A stretch of DNA of 7,876 bases from an uncultured Collinsella sp. (lineage in GTDB: Bacteria; Actinomycetota; Coriobacteriia; Coriobacteriales; Coriobacteriaceae). Where the stretch lies: positions 1 to 7,876 of the forward strand of contig CABUIY010000032.1 in NCBI GenBank assembly GCA_902491765.1, given 5' to 3'. Positions 6,227 to 7,876 of the stretch are shown here, piece by piece (position 1 is the first letter of the stretch; the number at the start of each line of letters is the position of its first letter). The notes beneath the pieces are model-generated. The model was not told the DNA's origin and did no database searches. It was given only the letters and a program-made list of their open reading frames with translations. A program made the translations under genes and the position numbers.

Positions 6227-7408
6227 TTACCCGCGCGGTTTGATTTTATCACGCAGGGACTTGAGGTTCTCCAGTGCCGCGTTAAGCGTCTCGTCTCGCT
6301 TGGCAAAGTGGAAACGAATCAGGTGGTTGACGGGCTCGCGGAAGAAGCTCGAGCCGGGCACGGCGCCCACGCCCACCTTAGACGCGAGGTCCTCGCAGAA
6401 TTCGAGGTCGCTGTCATAGCCAAACTCAGAGATGTCCATCATGACGTAGTAGGCGCCCTGCGGCACGTTATGCTCAAGACCGATGCTGTCGAGTCCCTGG
6501 CAGAACAGGTCGCGTTTGGCGGCATAGAGGTCAAGGACCTCATCGTAATAGCTGTCGTCGAAGTTGAGGGCGGTGACGACGGCTTCCTGCAGGGGAGCGG
6601 CGGCGCCCACGGTGAGGAAGTCGTGGACCTTTTTGATGCGCTCGGTGATTTCGGCAGGGGCGATAGTGTAGCCCAGACGCCAGCCGGTGATGGAGTAGGT
6701 CTTGGACAGCGAGCTGCAGCTGATGGTGCGCTCGAACATGCCAGGCAGCGTGGCCATGTAGACGTGCTCATGGGGTGCGTAGACGATGTGCTCGTATACC
6801 TCGTCGGTGATGCAATAGGCGTCGTACTTTTTGCAGAGGTCGGCGATAAAGGTGAGCTCCTCGCGCGTAAAGACCTTGCCGCAGGGGTTGGAAGGGTTGC
6901 ACAGGACGATGGCCTTTGGGTCGTTGTCGCGGAAGGCCGCCTCGAGGACCTCGCGGTCGAAGTCAAAGGTGGGCGGGTTGAGCGGCACATAGATGGGCTC
7001 GGCTCCCGAGAGAATGGTGTCAGCGCCGTAGTTCTCGTAGAACGGCGAGAAGATGACGACCTTGTCGCCGGGGTTCGTGACCGTCATCATGGCGGCCATC
7101 ATGGCCTCGGTGGAGCCGCAGGTGACCACGATATTCTGGTTGGGGTCGACCGGCATGCCCATAAAGTGCTCCTGCTTGGCGGCAAGCGCCTCGCGCATGG
7201 TCTGAGAGCCCCAGGTGATGGAGTACTGGTGATAGAGCGGCTTGGGGTCGCTGGCGATGGCGCTGAGGCTATCGAGCAGCTGCGCCGGGGGATCGAAGTC
7301 GGGGAAGCCCTGCGAGAGATTGACAGCGCCGTACTGATTGGAGATGCGTGTCATGCGGCGGATGACCGAATCGGTAAATCTTGCCGTGCGGTTGGAGAGT
7401 TCTTTCAT
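6227..7408 (-). CDS. Class I PLP-dependent aminotransferase (aspartate/aromatic/methionine type)
   Basis: The 393-aa product is a cytoplasmic fold-type I aminotransferase that moves an amino group between an amino acid and a 2-oxo acid such as 2-oxoglutarate. Motifs in order are LSQGFPDFDPP (31-41), GSTEAM (98-103, cofactor phosphate region), Tyr124 in the ring-stacking position, NPSNPCGKVF (171-180, with Asn171), TDEVYEHIVY (201-210, with Asp202 and Tyr205), SSLSKTYSITGWRLGY (232-247) with the Schiff-base Lys236 and phosphate-binding Arg244, and IRFHFAKRDETL with Arg365, which should bind the substrate carboxylate. The GFPDF opening and SKTYSITGWRLGY resemble the kynurenine/methionine aminotransferase branch, but substrate choice cannot be read off. 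The ATG at 7406-7408 has GAAAGGA (7414-7420) 5 nt upstream. It is monocistronic, with its own terminator downstream. No convincing minus-strand promoter was found in the short divergent gap to the tRNA genes. Confidence 0.93.
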   Translation of the reverse strand: MKELSNRTARFTDSVIRRMTRISNQYGAVNLSQGFPDFDPPAQLLDSLSAIASDPKPLYHQYSITWGSQTMREALAAKQEHFMGMPVDPNQNIVVTCGSTEAMMAAMMTVTNPGDKVVIFSPFYENYGADTILSGAEPIYVPLNPPTFDFDREVLEAAFRDNDPKAIVLCNPSNPCGKVFTREELTFIADLCKKYDAYCITDEVYEHIVYAPHEHVYMATLPGMFERTISCSSLSKTYSITGWRLGYTIAPAEITERIKKVHDFLTVGAAAPLQEAVVTALNFDDSYYDEVLDLYAAKRDLFCQGLDSIGLEHNVPQGAYYVMMDISEFGYDSDLEFCEDLASKVGVGAVPGSSFFREPVNHLIRFHFAKRDETLNAALENLKSLRDKIKPRG

Positions 7409-7492
7409 GACGGTCCTTTCGAGGATTTGCAGTGGGGCAAGTTTACTCCTATGAAACCGGTGGGATTTGCTCGAAGTGGTCTCGAAAAACTC

Positions 7493-7511
7493 TTTTCAAA
7501 ATTCTTGAAAA
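7493..7511. promoter_or_regulatory. 19-bp palindrome between the aminotransferase and tRNA promoters
   Basis: TTTTCAA (7493-7499) and TTGAAAA (7505-7511) are perfect inverted repeats around a 5-nt spacer. They lie 8 bp upstream of the tRNA -35 element and in the upstream region of the divergent aminotransferase. The AT-rich arms stand out from the GC-rich surroundings. It fits a dimeric-repressor operator or an UP-like element for the tRNA promoter. CTCGAA also occurs twice, 11 bp apart (7470-7475, 7481-7486). The binding protein is unknown. Confidence 0.4.
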
Positions 7512-7518
7512 TTGGGGC

Positions 7519-7547
7519 TTGCATCGCGTGGCGTTCCTTGCAATAAT
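7519..7547 (+). promoter_or_regulatory. Promoter of the tRNA cluster
   Basis: TTGCAT (7519-7524) and AATAAT (7542-7547) have a 17-bp spacer. The region after the -10 is GC-rich (CGAGCGCG from 7551), as in stable-RNA promoters under stringent control. The predicted start is near 7553-7556, about 20 nt before tRNA-His. Confidence 0.75.
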
Positions 7548-7573
7548 AGTCGAGCGCGAAGCGCACAGGACAC

Positions 7574-7651
7574 GGTGGGTGTAGCTCAGTTGGCTAGAGC
7601 GACGGGTTGTGGTCCCGTAGGTCGAGGGTTCGAGTCCCTTTACCCACCCCA
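7574..7651 (+). tRNA. tRNA-His (anticodon GTG)
   Basis: A complete cloverleaf. Acceptor GTGGGTG (7575-7581) pairs with TACCCAC (7641-7647). The anticodon stem is ACGGG/CCCGT around loop TTGTGGT, with anticodon GTG at 7609-7611. The T-arm GAGGG/CCCTT carries loop TTCGAGT. The extra G at 7574 (G-1) faces discriminator C at 7648, the hallmark of bacterial tRNA-His. CCA is encoded at 7649-7651. It is the first gene of the cluster. Confidence 0.98.
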
Positions 7652-7673
7652 GTTCTTGCTTCGTGTTGATATC

Positions 7674-7749
7674 GGGTCGTTAGCTCAGTTGGTAGAGCAG
7701 GGGACTCTTAATCCCAAGGTCCAGGGTTCGACCCCCTGACGGCCCACCA
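7674..7749 (+). tRNA. tRNA-Lys (anticodon CTT), first copy
   Basis: A 76-nt tRNA. Acceptor GGGTCGT pairs with ACGGCCC (one T-G pair), the anticodon loop is CTCTTAA with CTT at 7707-7709, the T-arm is CAGGG/CCCTG, the discriminator is A and CCA is encoded at 7747-7749. It decodes AAG, the favoured Lys codon in this GC-rich genome. The outermost anticodon-stem pair (27-43) is G against A, leaving four clean pairs. GATATC occurs just before (7668-7673) and just after (7753-7758) the gene, and these could pair to extend the acceptor stem in the precursor. Confidence 0.98.
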
Positions 7750-7762
7750 CACGATATCTCCT

Positions 7763-7788
7763 CTAAAGTCCGTCACAACGGACTTTAG
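7763..7788. other. Perfect 11-bp hairpin between the two tRNA-Lys genes
   Basis: CTAAAGTCCGT (7763-7773) and ACGGACTTTAG (7778-7788) pair completely around a CACA tetraloop, starting 13 nt after tRNA-Lys copy 1 and ending 4 nt before copy 2. The tail is CTTTGGG, so there is no proper U-tract; it is more likely a processing stem, or a decayed or partial terminator. The 43-nt gap is too short to hold a full promoter and its start for the second copy. Confidence 0.6.
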
Positions 7789-7792
7789 CTTT

Positions 7793-7868
7793 GGGTCGTT
7801 AGCTCAGTTGGTAGAGCAGGGGACTCTTAATCCCAAGGTCCAGGGTTCGACCCCCTGACGGCCCACCA
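7793..7868 (+). tRNA. tRNA-Lys (anticodon CTT), second identical copy
   Basis: The sequence is identical over all 76 nt to the copy starting 119 nt earlier, with anticodon CTT at 7826-7828 and encoded CCA at 7866-7868. The sequences around the two copies differ, so only the tRNA itself is conserved. Eight bases remain before the window edge, so the end of the cluster and its terminator are not seen. Confidence 0.98.
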
Positions 7869-7876
7869 AAGAACGC

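Noticed and set aside
6308..7546. A 412-codon open frame on the plus strand opposite the aminotransferase
   Set aside because: The minus strand encodes a full set of aminotransferase motifs with a good ribosome-binding site. The plus-strand frame has no domain and would read through the divergent promoter region.

Overview
The window looks like a core-genome segment of a high-GC Gram-positive bacterium, most likely an actinobacterium of the Coriobacteriia (Collinsella-like). This is inferred from the GC-rich coding sequence, a Rho factor with a very long Ala/Lys/Arg-rich N-terminal extension, and good sigma-70-type promoters. No marker gene settles the genus. I see no phage, transposon, CRISPR or defence genes.

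Layout. Positions 1-372 form a long non-coding leader for rho: a promoter at 201-228, then a transcribed leader with alternative hairpins and a possible 9-codon upstream ORF. Rho (373-2910, 845 aa) joins a roughly 422-residue disordered basic extension to a full-length canonical Rho, and it ends at a clear intrinsic terminator (2948-2980). A second promoter (3058-3086) drives a likely two-gene operon. Its first gene encodes an unrecognised membrane-anchored, Ala/Asp/Glu-rich protein (3223-4623) and its second a VanZ-family membrane protein (4631-5080). That operon ends at a long, perfect, bidirectional terminator (5066-5112), which also serves the convergent minus-strand sugar kinase.

On the minus strand are a ROK-family, fructokinase-like sugar kinase (5195-6085) and, upstream of it, a class I PLP-dependent aminotransferase (6227-7408). 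A terminator at 6157-6201 and a separate -10 element show that they are independent transcription units. On the plus strand, diverging from the aminotransferase, is a tRNA cluster with its own promoter: tRNA-His(GTG), then two identical tRNA-Lys(CTT) copies separated by a spacer that holds a perfect 11-bp hairpin.

The genes are mostly housekeeping: transcription termination, sugar phosphorylation, amino-acid transamination and tRNA supply. The parts that ordinary annotation does not explain are the Rho extension and leader, the unknown membrane protein coupled to VanZ, and several palindromes in intergenic regions.
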